NCBI GenBank assembly: GCA_016793115.1
Contig: JAEUIN010000375.1
Span: 1-42,791, forward strand
Length of the DNA stretch: 42,791 nucleotides
Source: Planctomycetaceae bacterium
Lineage (GTDB): Bacteria > Planctomycetota > Planctomycetia > Pirellulales > PNKZ01
Direction of reading: 5' to 3'
The number at the start of each line of letters is the position of its first letter. Within the stretch, counting starts at the first letter, position 1. The notes under the pieces were generated by a model. The model did no database searches. It saw only the letters and a list, made by a program, of their open reading frames with translations, and had not been told where the DNA came from. The translations under genes and the position numbers were made by a program. Of the stretch, positions 7,728 to 17,318 are shown piece by piece.

Positions 7728-8277
7728 AGACACTCCCTTCAGAGGATCTTGAGACGGAGGAAGTCGAACGGAGACGTTCGACAAGCGATTGCAACAGCTA
7801 TGTGATCGCTCATGCATCATGACACGACAAAGCGGCAGATTTAGCTCGCTAACTAAGTTGCCGATTCGCTGCCAACTCGCTTACCTCTCTCCTCGCTTAG
7901 TCGTTTGAACCTCACCAAGCATGTGGCTTCACCTAAAGGGTATTGCGACTGCCCCCGCCTCTTGCGGCGAGATATTGGCCCAAGCCCCCCGTAAAGTCTC
8001 AACTGTCCACAAGAACGAGCGATTGCTTCAACGCACCAAATCGAGCCGCGACGTGAGATCCGGTCTGCCTTTTGTAAGTGACGTCGCCGCTTCGTTGCGG
8101 GTTCTCACCGATCATTGCGGCGAAGGTCGTGCAGCCCAATCGAATCATGGCATCCACCTGAAAAAGACTTATAACTGGCGAGAGAATGCACGTATTGCCA
8201 TCAACCGGCAAATTACTTGCAGCGGCCCGTCGCAAGACTCAGAATCAGCGGCTCATTCATGTCGCAAGGGATGCCGT
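7728..8277. other. Divergent intergenic region, 550 bp
   Basis: This stretch separates the starts of the DUF932 gene (minus) and the P-loop ATPase gene (plus). It must hold both promoters, but I cannot point to convincing -35/-10 boxes. An open frame runs in phase with the ATPase from 7921, yet it has no ribosome site and its translation is not conserved-looking, so I leave it non-coding. No repeats or RNA genes were seen. Confidence 0.5.
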
Positions 8278-9780
8278 ATGGCGAAGAAACCGAAGGACCG
8301 AAACTATCTAGCTCTACGAGATTCCAATGAGAATCTCGATTTCGGTCGGCTTATTGCCGACCACGACGACGACTTGGCGCAGTACTACGTTGCCGCCGAG
8401 CGGTACGTCAAGCGCGCACTGAACGTCGAGGATCCCGCGGTCTTTTTTGTCGGGCCCAAGGGTATCGGAAAGTCGGCTATCTTGCAGATGGTGCGACTCA
8501 CGAAGTCGAGCGAGGACAATCGGATCATCAACATCACACCTGATGACTTGGCGTTCTCCGCGCTCGCCAATGCTGAAGGTGCATCATCCATCTTGCACGA
8601 AGCGGGAAAAAACCAGTGGCTCTTTAAGGCGCTCTGGGACTACATCTTGTTACTTGAGATTTTCCGTCGGGAGTTTGCGTCAGCCGGAGCACTTGCAGGT
8701 TTTGTCAGCGGCTTATTCCAAGGGCAGTACGAAAAGGAGGCGCGTCGGTTGGTTGCGCTAAGCGAGGACAAGGGTTCGGAGACGCTTACGAGCCGTATTC
8801 TCCAGCTCATTCACGAGATCGAAGTATCAGGGGAGTATGCGGGCGGAAGGGTTGGCGCGACCGTGAAGCTCGAAAAGAGCAGAGAATCATCGGTCAATTC
8901 GTTCCAGCTTCTTAATTTGGTCAATTCGTTGGCCAAGAAGATGAGGGACAATGTCCGTCACCCGTACTACGTTCTCATCGACGACCTTGATCTCTATTGG
9001 GAAGATAAGCCGACCCAGAACTCGTTCATCGCTGGGCTGTTCACAAGTCTCCGCCACTTCAGCCACCCGCCTATTAAGGCTGTCGTGGCCCTTCGTGACA
9101 ACATATTCGACGCTCTTCCGTTGATTGATCGCGACAAGTTCCCCGATGTCGTCTGCCACGTTCGCTGGGATTATGCTGCTGTTCGACAAATGCTTGAACA
9201 GCGAGTAGTGTTTCGCCTCAAGGTGCAGCCGACGGAAGTGTGGGGCGGCGTGTTCCCCGAGAACGCCTCTGACCTGATTTGGATGCATTCGAATGGCAGA
9301 CCCCGCGAAGCCATCCGCCTTGCCACTATCGCCGCGAACGAAGCGCTCCACAACGGGCACCTCCAGATTCTGCCGGAGGACATGGACAAGGCGATACGCG
9401 ACTTCTCCAACGAGCGTATCCGTGAAGTTACGGACGAATATCGATACAAGTATCCCGGACTTGAGTTCCTCGTGCGACGCATGAACGGGTGGCCCAGAGA
9501 GTTTCCATACGACCGCGTCACGACATTGCTAGATCTTGTAGTGCTCGAAATCGAAATGAAAGAGCCCGGATCCGAACGATACGATTGGATTGCCGGCTTT
9601 GCGAATGACCCGCGCAGATTCGCCGAGCTACTCCTCCAGCACAATATTCTTTGGATAAAGCTAAGCCGTACCGATACTGCAAAGCCGTACGATTCCAAAA
9701 ACTCTGTTGAGGTCACCAGCGAACGTTGGTTCGCCGTCCACCCCATGTGTGCGCCAGGCCTGGGGCTCATTGGCGGTTAG
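8278..9780 (+). CDS. P-loop ATPase, candidate KAP/Sll1717-like family
   Basis: 500 aa, cytoplasmic. Walker A is GPKGIGKS (residues 59-66) and Walker B is YYVLIDDLDL (230-237). A later RDNIFDALPLIDRDKFPDVV segment looks like the region after Walker B in STAND/KAP-type NTPases, and LIWMHSNGRPREAIRLA resembles a winged-helix-adjacent AAA lid. The N-terminus (LALRDSNENLDFGRLIADHDDDLAQYYV) matches the style of Sll1717-type ATPases, which are frequent in defence islands, but I am not certain of the family. An AAGGGA six bases before the ATG at 8278 sets the start. It is the last intact gene before the tRNA-derived right edge of the island. No partner effector is fused or adjacent. Codon use looks less GC-biased than in the backbone genes. 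Confidence 0.65.
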   Translation: MAKKPKDRNYLALRDSNENLDFGRLIADHDDDLAQYYVAAERYVKRALNVEDPAVFFVGPKGIGKSAILQMVRLTKSSEDNRIINITPDDLAFSALANAEGASSILHEAGKNQWLFKALWDYILLLEIFRREFASAGALAGFVSGLFQGQYEKEARRLVALSEDKGSETLTSRILQLIHEIEVSGEYAGGRVGATVKLEKSRESSVNSFQLLNLVNSLAKKMRDNVRHPYYVLIDDLDLYWEDKPTQNSFIAGLFTSLRHFSHPPIKAVVALRDNIFDALPLIDRDKFPDVVCHVRWDYAAVRQMLEQRVVFRLKVQPTEVWGGVFPENASDLIWMHSNGRPREAIRLATIAANEALHNGHLQILPEDMDKAIRDFSNERIREVTDEYRYKYPGLEFLVRRMNGWPREFPYDRVTTLLDLVVLEIEMKEPGSERYDWIAGFANDPRRFAELLLQHNILWIKLSRTDTAKPYDSKNSVEVTSERWFAVHPMCAPGLGLIGG

Positions 9781-10250
9781 GTTTACCCAACGGCACTCGT
9801 AGCTCTGCGTCACCCGCACGGGCGGGCGGTTCACCGGGCGAGCCATTCGGCTGTGCCGCGAACTCCGGCCCGTCGCTTGCGCTCTTTCAGATTCTCCAAT
9901 TCGACCCCTCGGGCGATATCGGAGATGCCGCATACGTTCTGGACCGCAGAGCGACGCCGGCTCGCGTTCCGCCATCGGGCTGGCAAGCAGATCCGCGTGA
10001 CAGCGTCGACATCACGAGAAGGTTGATAGAAGGTGGCGAGTGCGGCGCAGGCGACGAAAAATTAGAAAGGACACGGATGGCCGATGGTGACACCTCTGCG
10101 ACTACCATGACTACCAAAATTCCCTTGCCTTACCGCGAAAAGCCCGGAGAATAATGTCCGCTTCACGAACGTACGCGAAGCACTCACGGATGCGTGAGAC
10201 CCCGTAATTTCCTGCGTTTGAGAGCTGTGAGGGGCGGAGGAAAAGACCTT
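9781..10250. other. Non-coding island end, 470 bp
   Basis: Between the ATPase stop and the tRNA fragment I find no convincing long gene. A plus-strand open frame (9726-10154) lacks any family resemblance upstream of residue 118, but its last 25 codons start at an ATG with a strong ribosome site and are listed separately. The region may be eroded sequence left by recombination at the island edge. Confidence 0.5.
10077..10154 (+). CDS. Possible 25-aa peptide
   Basis: A short frame, MADGDTSATTMTTKIPLPYR plus KPGE-type end, begins at an ATG with AAAGGA five bases upstream, a better ribosome site than most genes here. It ends 96 bp before the tRNA fragment. It may be a true small peptide or the truncated 5' end of a larger gene cut when the island edge formed. 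No homologue is recognised. Confidence 0.3.
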   Translation: MADGDTSATTMTTKIPLPYREKPGE

Positions 10251-10292
<42 letters not shown>

Positions 10293-10393
10293 CTGAATTT
10301 ACGGCCACCTGCGAATCACCGCGATTTCTTGCGGTGCTCGTGACGGTGGCCGTCGTCGTTTGCGGCTCTTCGCGACGCGAACGGAGTGCCATC

Positions 10394-11074
10394 GTGCAAT
10401 CGCTCCGACCGCATAAGCACCTATTACTACTGATTACGACCGTGATCGGGGTCGCGGCGCAGCCGCTCGTCCATGGCGGTGCCGGAGGCCGCGTTGCCTT
10501 CGAGCTGCTAGGCTTCGGCTTGCTGCTCGCCGTGTTTCTGGTGGTGCTCCATACTCGACGCGAGCAGATCGTAGCGCTCGTCTTTGCGCCGCTCGTCGTT
10601 GGCGCGAACATCGTGAGCAATGTCGCCGGAGGTGCGACGGCGCTCCGTGCCGCTCTGGTCTTCCACTCCTTGACCGTGGTTTTCCTTGCGTTCGCCGTCG
10701 GCGTGATTTTGCGACGCGTGTTTCATAGCGGTCGCATCGGCGTCGACGAAGTATTCGGAAGCGTCGCGGGGTATTTGTTGGCCGGAGTCGCTTGGTCGAA
10801 TCTCTACGTCATCGTTTATCTAGTCGATCAAAACGCCTTCAGCGTCGCCGCCGACTTGGCATGGCAATTAAACGAAACGGAGGCTCGGCGCTTTCTCTTC
10901 AGCTATTTCAGCTTTGTGACGTTGACGACCATGGGCTACGGCGACGTCACGCCGCTGGCCCCCGTGGCCTGTTCGCTTGTGTGGTTAGAAGCGGTTTTCG
11001 GTCAGTTTTACATGGCCGTGCTGGTCGGCCAGCTTGTCGGAATCAAGCTCTCGCAGAGCCGGAACGCCAAATAG
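10394..11074 (+). CDS. Two-TM-type potassium channel protein
   Basis: 226 aa with about six hydrophobic segments; the last two flank a pore loop carrying the K+ selectivity filter TTMGYGDVTP, so it is an Ion_trans_2-type channel in the inner membrane. The helix count suggests extra N-terminal transmembrane segments compared with a minimal KcsA-like channel, and no RCK/TrkA-N domain follows. The GTG at 10394 has GGAG seven bases upstream and is chosen; a GTG at 10334 would add 20 residues. It is the first backbone gene right of the tRNA fragment, so its native upstream region would have been next to the tRNA gene before integration. Confidence 0.82.
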   Translation: MQSLRPHKHLLLLITTVIGVAAQPLVHGGAGGRVAFELLGFGLLLAVFLVVLHTRREQIVALVFAPLVVGANIVSNVAGGATALRAALVFHSLTVVFLAFAVGVILRRVFHSGRIGVDEVFGSVAGYLLAGVAWSNLYVIVYLVDQNAFSVAADLAWQLNETEARRFLFSYFSFVTLTTMGYGDVTPLAPVACSLVWLEAVFGQFYMAVLVGQLVGIKLSQSRNAK

Positions 11075-11203
11075 TGTGAATCGTCTTATCGTAGCGCTAT
11101 AGGAAGCGCGTGGCGATATCGCACACTTCGTCGTCCCTGTCGACACGGATAGACTGTAAGGGCTGTTACGCCACGCGTCATTCCAATTCGTCTTCGAGCC
11201 GAT

Positions 11204-13729
11204 ATGCGCCGTTCCAAATTCGCTACGTCTCCAATCGTTGCGTCCGTGTTACTTTTCGCAACTACGTCGATTGTGGCCTCGTCCGAAATCAACGCCCAAA
11301 CGATTTCCGGGATCCCTGGTTCGCCTTCGGCCGCGACGACCATTGACGGCAAGCAACTTCCCGCGGCACCGCAACCGTTCGGGGGCGTGATCAAGCCCAA
11401 TGCCGTCGACTCGAAACCATACTGGCCGGCGCGGATCGTACCGCCCTCCGGCGCGCCGAACGTGCTGCTGATTATGACCGACGACGTAGGCTTCGGCGCA
11501 CCAAGCACCTTCGGCGGAGTGATCCCGACACCGGCGCTCGACCGTGTGGCGAAGCTTGGGCTGCGCTACACGCAGTTCCATTCGACGGCGCTCTGTTCCC
11601 CCACACGGGCCGCTTTGATTACCGGACGAAACCATCACTCGGCCGGCTTCGGCGTGATTTCGGAAATGTCGACCGGTTTCCCAGGCTACAACAGCGTCAT
11701 TTCAGCCGATTGCGCGACGATCGGTCGCATTTTGAAAGACAACGGCTACGCGACGAGTTGGTTCGGCAAAGACCATAACGTGCCGACGTTTGAGGCGAGC
11801 CAACTCGGACCGTTTGATCGATGGCCGATCGGCATGGGCTTCGACTATTTCTACGGCTTCGTCGGGGGCGACACGAGCCAATGGCAGCCGAACCTATTTC
11901 GACAGACGACCGCAATTTATCCGTATGTCGGCGATCCCGATTGGAATCTCACGACGGCGATGGCCGACGACGCCGTTGCCTATTTGAACATGGTTCACGA
12001 CGTCGACCCGAGCAAGCCGTTCTTCTTGTATTACGTGCCCGGCGGCACCCACGCGCCGCATCATGCGACGCCGGAGTGGATCAAGAAGATTTCCGACATG
12101 CATTTGTTCGACGGCGGTTGGAACAAGCTTCGTGAAACGATTTACGCCAATCAAAAACGTCTCGGCGTCATTCCGGCTTCCGCAAAGCTTACGCCCTGGC
12201 CCGACGAGTTAAAGACTTGGGATAAACTCAACGACGCCGAAAAGAAGCTCTTCATCCGCCAGGCCGAGGTATATGCGGCGTATCTGGCCTACACCGATCA
12301 TGAAATCGGTCGCGTGATTCAAGCCGTCGAAGACATCGGTGAACTCGACGACACTCTGATTATCTATATCAGCGGCGACAACGGCGCGAGCACCGAAGGT
12401 TCACCGATCGGCACCCCGAACGAGGTGGCGCAGTTCAACACCGTCGAAGTTCCGGTCGGTGCTCAGCTACTTAAGTATTATCGCGATTGGGGGTCCGAGA
12501 AGACGTACAACCACATGGCCGTCGGCTGGGCGTGGGCCTTCAATACTCCCTTTCGCTGGGCGAAGCAGGTAGCCTCGCACTTCGGCGGCACCCGCCAAGG
12601 AATGTGCGTTGCCTGGCCGGCGCGCATTAAAGACGCCGGCGGCGTGCGTAACCAGTTCCACCACATGATCGACGTGGCGCCGACAATTCTCGAGGTATGT
12701 AAGATTGCGGCGCCGGTGACCGTCGACGGCATCAAACAGCGGCCGATCGAGGGCGTAAGTATGGCTTACACATTCGATGCGGAAAGCGCGGCGGCGCCCA
12801 CTCGTCGCCGGACGCAGTATTTCGAAATGTTCGGCAATCGCGGCATTTATCACGACGGTTGGTACGCGAACACGAGGCCGATTTCGCCGCCTTGGAACTT
12901 GGGAGCGACGCCCGATCCCGACGTCGTCGGCAGTTACCAATGGGAACTGTTCAATCTCGAGGAGGACTGGACGCAAAGCCGCGATCTTGCCGCCGAGCAC
13001 CCGCAAAAGCTCAAGCAACTACAGGCCGTATTCATGGAAGAGGCCGAGAAATATCGCGTGTTCCCGCTCGATAATTCCTTGGCGACGCGAATGGTGACAC
13101 CCCGCCCCAGCACGACGGCCGGACGCGATGAGTTCGTATACCGAAGCAAGTTGACCGGCATTCCGAGCGGTTCGGCGCCGAATCTGTTGGCCACGTCGTA
13201 CAAGATCAAAGCGGAGATCGACGTTCCGGAAGGAAAGTGCGCAGGCGTCGTCGCGACACAAGGCGGTCGGTTCGGCGGCTGGTCGTTGTATCTCGTCGAC
13301 GGCAAACCGACGTTCGTGTGGAATTTGCTCGACCTCAAACGCGAACGGTGGCAGAGCGAAACTTCGCTCGCCCCGGGTAAGCACGTCATCGAATTCGACT
13401 TCAATTACGACGGGCTGGGATTCGCCACGCTAGCCTTTAACAGCCACAGCGGACTCGGGCTCGGCGGCACCGGCAAGTTGCTGATCGACGGAGAAGTCGC
13501 GGAGTCGCACAAAGTTGAGCATACGATCCCCGTGATCCTGCAGTGGGATGAAACGTTCGACATCGGCTCCGATACCGGCACATCGGCCGACGACGAGTTT
13601 TATCAGTCGCCGTTCGTGTTCAACGGCGGGATCGACAAACTTACGATCAAGCTCAACCGACCAAAACTGACGCCGGACGACATTCGACGGCTGCGCGAGG
13701 AAAGCGGCGGCGCTCGATCGATCAAGTAA
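11204..13729 (+). CDS. Secreted type I sulfatase (arylsulfatase family)
   Basis: 841 aa. An N-terminal signal peptide ends near residue 31 (VASSEINAQT). The sulfatase domain has the metal-binding MTDDVGFG (Asp93, Asp94) and the formylglycine motif CSPTR with Cys131, which a formylglycine-generating enzyme must convert; later ISGDNGAST completes the metal site. The length and the GAPNVLLIMTDDVGFGAPSTFGG opening fit the long AtsA-like subgroup. The C-terminal part (about 620-841) looks like a beta-rich concanavalin/laminin-G-type domain. It hydrolyses sulfate esters, probably of sulfated polysaccharides or aryl sulfates, outside the cytoplasm. No formylglycine-generating enzyme is next to it. 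Planctomycetes carry many such genes. Confidence 0.93.
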   Translation: MRRSKFATSPIVASVLLFATTSIVASSEINAQTISGIPGSPSAATTIDGKQLPAAPQPFGGVIKPNAVDSKPYWPARIVPPSGAPNVLLIMTDDVGFGAPSTFGGVIPTPALDRVAKLGLRYTQFHSTALCSPTRAALITGRNHHSAGFGVISEMSTGFPGYNSVISADCATIGRILKDNGYATSWFGKDHNVPTFEASQLGPFDRWPIGMGFDYFYGFVGGDTSQWQPNLFRQTTAIYPYVGDPDWNLTTAMADDAVAYLNMVHDVDPSKPFFLYYVPGGTHAPHHATPEWIKKISDMHLFDGGWNKLRETIYANQKRLGVIPASAKLTPWPDELKTWDKLNDAEKKLFIRQAEVYAAYLAYTDHEIGRVIQAVEDIGELDDTLIIYISGDNGASTEGSPIGTPNEVAQFNTVEVPVGAQLLKYYRDWGSEKTYNHMAVGWAWAFNTPFRWAKQVASHFGGTRQGMCVAWPARIKDAGGVRNQFHHMIDVAPTILEVCKIAAPVTVDGIKQRPIEGVSMAYTFDAESAAAPTRRRTQYFEMFGNRGIYHDGWYANTRPISPPWNLGATPDPDVVGSYQWELFNLEEDWTQSRDLAAEHPQKLKQLQAVFMEEAEKYRVFPLDNSLATRMVTPRPSTTAGRDEFVYRSKLTGIPSGSAPNLLATSYKIKAEIDVPEGKCAGVVATQGGRFGGWSLYLVDGKPTFVWNLLDLKRERWQSETSLAPGKHVIEFDFNYDGLGFATLAFNSHSGLGLGGTGKLLIDGEVAESHKVEHTIPVILQWDETFDIGSDTGTSADDEFYQSPFVFNGGIDKLTIKLNRPKLTPDDIRRLREESGGARSIK

Positions 13730-13874
13730 GGCGCGCGCATGCCCGGCGTGTGGATTCGGCGAACGATCTCCCTATCGCCGGCGATGCCGGCTGCGCAGGC
13801 CGGCGTTGACCGCGGGAATTCGCTTCCGCTATACAGTGGCCCGTCATGCCACACTCCGATTGACGGGTCGCGCC

Positions 13875-16349
13875 ATGCGTAGTTTTGTTCCGCGTGAAAT
13901 CGAGATCCGCCGACTGGTCGAGACGGCTTTTTTTCTGACGCTGCTCGCGGCCGTCGCACGATTACTGAGCGACGGAACCGCCCTAGGGGCCGCATTCCGC
14001 GTCATTTTTCCGCTCACGACCTTTTGTTTTGTTCCCGGATTCGTCTTACTACTCTCCGTCCGAGGACCACGTCGGTCGTTGCTCGATGTGCTTGCCTTTT
14101 CTATCGCGCTCACGCCGCCGATCGTACAACTACTGACGATCGGCACGATCATCTTAGGTCTGCCGGCGAGCACGGCGGCTTGGTCATTGTGGGGCTTCTG
14201 TTTGATCGGAACGGCGGCCCTGCGCGCCACGGTAAAGCGCGACGACCGCCTCGTGTGTGAAGGGTCCGAGTGGTGCATCCTTGGTTCGTTGGTGCCGTTT
14301 GCGTTGCTGCTCTACGTGAAGGGGACGCCCTTTTTCGCCGACGAGTATCAGACCCATGTCGCGGTCGTGCGGCGATTGGCGTTTGTTCCGCAGACGAATA
14401 CGGCCGATATTTTTCCTCTTGCCGGGATCCCGTTTACGCATCCATTTCCCAGCATCCATATGTTGATGGCGATGTCGAGTTGTTTGGGCGACATCGATGC
14501 GTTGTTCTTGTTTCACAAGGCCCGATTTCTTTGGGGGCCCGCGGCGCTCATAGTGCTCTATGCGTTCGCCCATCGGGTTTTCGAAGACGGTAGATTAGCG
14601 ACCGCTTCGTTTTGGGGGGCATTGTGCCTCACTTTAACGGGTGCGTTCGCGGACTATCCGACGCTGTTTTGGGGGCAATTAGCGGAATTCAGTCACCCGT
14701 CGGGAATTGCACTAACGCTTTATCTACCGGCGACGCTGTTCTTGTTCGTAGCGTTTCTCGACGCCCGCGGAAAACGCGAAATCGGCTCAGGGTATCTGTT
14801 TCTGCTGTTGGCGACATCGACGCTCGCCGTGTCGCATATCCGTGAGGCCGTACAGTTCGTTATCTACACAGTCGCATTTGGTACGGCGATGTCGGTATTG
14901 CCGTTGCGCCGCGGGGCCGCGCTCCGATCGTTCGCGGCCGCCGCCGGGACGATGGTCGTCTGCAAGGCCTACACGGTCGTTCATGCGCATCTGGTGCCGC
15001 ACGTTTCGCCCTACAACGACGCCGCAAAAGAACTTTTACGGGCACAGTTTCAGCGGACCGGTTGGTGGGAACTTTTTGCGGAGCCGCTGCATCCTTATTG
15101 GGCGGTTTCGCTGTACTTCGGGCTATTCGCCATCTTACTTCTCACGACGCCGTTCGTCGTCGCACGTGATCGCGGCAATGCCAAGCTCTGGTTCATCGGT
15201 TCCTCCATCTTGGCGTACATGCTGCTGATACGGTTTCCAATCCTGTCGATGGCCTACACATATCTTACGTTTTGGGAGATTCTTTCGACATCGGTTCGCA
15301 ACGTCGTCTTTTTTCTCTATGTTCTGGCCGGACCTGCGATCTATTTGGGAGCGGAATCGCTGGAGCGTCGTGTTGGGCGCCGGGTCGCTCTTCTGGCGGC
15401 GCTGCCCGCGGCGGGTTGCGGTTATTACGCCGTTCCTAAGCTGGCGCGGGCAATCACGTTTCGCCCTTATTGGAATCAAGTCTTTTATGCGATCGTCATC
15501 GGCGGTCTATTTGCGGCGGCCTATGCGGCGTTGCGCGACGCGCGGCGTCGCAGCCGTGTTTCGACTTCGGACGTGAGACTCACGTCGGCTTGGGAAAAGT
15601 CCGGGTTATTCGAAAGGAAGCGAACGACGTATGGATTGTTCGCTTGTTACCTAGCGGCTTTGGCAATCGCGACGTTTAATGGTGCGACCTCTCCTTTTAA
15701 CGTTCGCGCCGTAACGACGACTGCTCCGACGGCGCATGCGCCGATCTACGTAACTCCCGGCGATCTGGCGACGAAATCGCCGGTTTGGATCTCGACCGAT
15801 ACGCCTTTGGCGTCGCTCAATGCCGCCTTGTCGAAGCACGAAGGCGTCGCCTTCAAAGCGGCTTCCGAAGTTCCTCCCGCGCCTCTGGTGCGCTGGGCCA
15901 CGGACAACATACGCCCCGACGCCCGCTTAGCGGTGAACACTTTTTCGTTCTACTCGCCGTCGACGTTTCTCCCATTTCGCACGGCGGCGCTCCCGCTCAC
16001 ACAGACGTCAAACTTTTACTATCTCGCCGATATGATGCCGGAGTTTTTACGGCAACTGGACGAGTGCGTCGCGGAGAAGCGGCCGCAGCCGTTCTTCAAC
16101 GGCGACGATTCCTATGAAGAACGTCGCGAGTTTCTCAGCAAGCTCGACGTTACCCACGTCGTGGTCGATCCGATGCTTTATTCCGAGCTGAAACCGAAGT
16201 TGCAGGATCTTCCGCAGTTACTGCTACCGCAGTACGACGATGGACGTTGGGCCGTGTATGAGGTCGTCGAAACCGCGGCCGCGCCGCAGCCGCCCACAAG
16301 CCGCAAAACGGCCGTCGCGCGAAGTTCGACTAAGTCGCCGGCTCGCTGA
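13875..16349 (+). CDS. Large polytopic membrane protein, unknown function
   Basis: About 824 aa. Hydrophobic segments alternate through residues 20-600, giving more than ten likely membrane helices, followed by a soluble C-terminal part (about 620-824) outside or at the membrane. The architecture resembles GT-C glycosyltransferase-like proteins (an acidic DE pair, FADEYQTH, lies after the early helices), but no diagnostic motif proves it. The ATG at 13875 gives a compact N-terminus (MRSFVPREIEIRRLVE); an upstream frame opens at 13806. The 3' end overlaps the convergent metallophosphoesterase gene by 20 bp. The C-terminal tail is Ala/Pro/Lys-rich. Confidence 0.75.
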   Translation: MRSFVPREIEIRRLVETAFFLTLLAAVARLLSDGTALGAAFRVIFPLTTFCFVPGFVLLLSVRGPRRSLLDVLAFSIALTPPIVQLLTIGTIILGLPASTAAWSLWGFCLIGTAALRATVKRDDRLVCEGSEWCILGSLVPFALLLYVKGTPFFADEYQTHVAVVRRLAFVPQTNTADIFPLAGIPFTHPFPSIHMLMAMSSCLGDIDALFLFHKARFLWGPAALIVLYAFAHRVFEDGRLATASFWGALCLTLTGAFADYPTLFWGQLAEFSHPSGIALTLYLPATLFLFVAFLDARGKREIGSGYLFLLLATSTLAVSHIREAVQFVIYTVAFGTAMSVLPLRRGAALRSFAAAAGTMVVCKAYTVVHAHLVPHVSPYNDAAKELLRAQFQRTGWWELFAEPLHPYWAVSLYFGLFAILLLTTPFVVARDRGNAKLWFIGSSILAYMLLIRFPILSMAYTYLTFWEILSTSVRNVVFFLYVLAGPAIYLGAESLERRVGRRVALLAALPAAGCGYYAVPKLARAITFRPYWNQVFYAIVIGGLFAAAYAALRDARRRSRVSTSDVRLTSAWEKSGLFERKRTTYGLFACYLAALAIATFNGATSPFNVRAVTTTAPTAHAPIYVTPGDLATKSPVWISTDTPLASLNAALSKHEGVAFKAASEVPPAPLVRWATDNIRPDARLAVNTFSFYSPSTFLPFRTAALPLTQTSNFYYLADMMPEFLRQLDECVAEKRPQPFFNGDDSYEERREFLSKLDVTHVVVDPMLYSELKPKLQDLPQLLLPQYDDGRWAVYEVVETAAAPQPPTSRKTAVARSSTKSPAR

Positions 16350-17229
16350 CGAGGCGAAATAAGGTGATCTCCGGTCGCGCGTTAAAGCGCACGCGCTTGA
16401 TATAGCCCAGTCCGCGATTGATATAGAGTTTTCGACCGCCGTCGAGCGCGAATTCCCCGGCCGTGTAGCGTTTGTTCTTCACCGGCAGGAGGGGCGGCGG
16501 CAAAAACGGCGGCTTGCACTGTCCGCCGTGCGTGTGTCCGGAGAGGATCCAGCCGCGGTAACCGCTCCAGACGTCCCAATCGCAGACGTCCGGGTTGTGG
16601 CAGAGGACCAGCGAAGCCTTTTCGGCGGCGGCGGCGGTGAGCGCTCGGGTCGCGTCGCCGTCGAACCGCGGGCTCCAGCTATCTTCCACCCCCACGAGTT
16701 GCAACCCGGCGACATCCTGCGCTACATTGCGGAGCAGACGAACGCCGCCGTTCGTAAGGCGCGACTCAAGGACGTCGGCCGTGCGCACGTCGCGCCAGCG
16801 ATGGCCGAAATCGTGGTTACCGGTAATGCCGAACACGCCGAGCGGTGGCTGCTTGAACGCGGCGAACAAACGCTCGACTTGATCCACCTGCTCGGTCGTG
16901 TGGCACGACATGAAGTCGCCGGTGACGACGACGATGTCGGGATGAAGCGCCGACGTCGACGCCAGACACTGAGAAAGATAGTCGAAGTCGACAAGCTCGC
17001 CGACGTGCAGATCGCTGATTTGTACCAGACGGCGACCGTCAAGCGAACTCGGCAAGCCGGCTATGGGTAGATCGCGACGCACCACTTCGACCCAGTGCGG
17101 CTCGATCGAGTAAGCGTAGCCGAGCGTCGCGAGGCCGCCGGCGACCGTGCCGAGCCCGGCCTGCTTAAGAAAAGCGCGGCGCGAGGAATTCGTAGATCGG
17201 CGCGGCGGATTGTCGGGACTGACGAGCAT
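16330..17229 (-). CDS. Tat-exported metallophosphoesterase (YkuE/YaeI-like)
   Basis: 299 aa. A twin-arginine signal is clear: SSRRAFLKQAG then a hydrophobic GLGTVAGGLATLGYAY. The calcineurin-like metal motifs follow in order: DLHVG (D-x-H), GDF, GNHDFGHR, a lone His in LVLCHNPD, and GHTHGGQ. This is the two-metal phosphoesterase set of the YkuE/YaeI group, which act on phospholipid headgroups such as UDP-diacylglucosamine or on unknown substrates. Export through Tat implies the metals are loaded in the cytoplasm. The 3' end overlaps the plus-strand membrane protein gene by 20 bp. It lies 89 bp downstream of uvrA on the same strand. Confidence 0.92.
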   Translation of the reverse strand: MLVSPDNPPRRSTNSSRRAFLKQAGLGTVAGGLATLGYAYSIEPHWVEVVRRDLPIAGLPSSLDGRRLVQISDLHVGELVDFDYLSQCLASTSALHPDIVVVTGDFMSCHTTEQVDQVERLFAAFKQPPLGVFGITGNHDFGHRWRDVRTADVLESRLTNGGVRLLRNVAQDVAGLQLVGVEDSWSPRFDGDATRALTAAAAEKASLVLCHNPDVCDWDVWSGYRGWILSGHTHGGQCKPPFLPPPLLPVKNKRYTAGEFALDGGRKLYINRGLGYIKRVRFNARPEITLFRLVSEPAT

Positions 17230-17318
17230 GTTTCCATTTTAGCTTCCGGACTAGTCCGCAGGGCCGCTACTCACGAAATAAGGCCTAATCTCGCCGTCGG
17301 CCATGGGCTTACGGCGAC

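Noticed and set aside
9726..10154. 142-aa gene downstream of the P-loop ATPase
   Set aside because: It starts inside the ATPase gene in another frame, has no ribosome site and its sequence is not protein-like until the last 25 codons.
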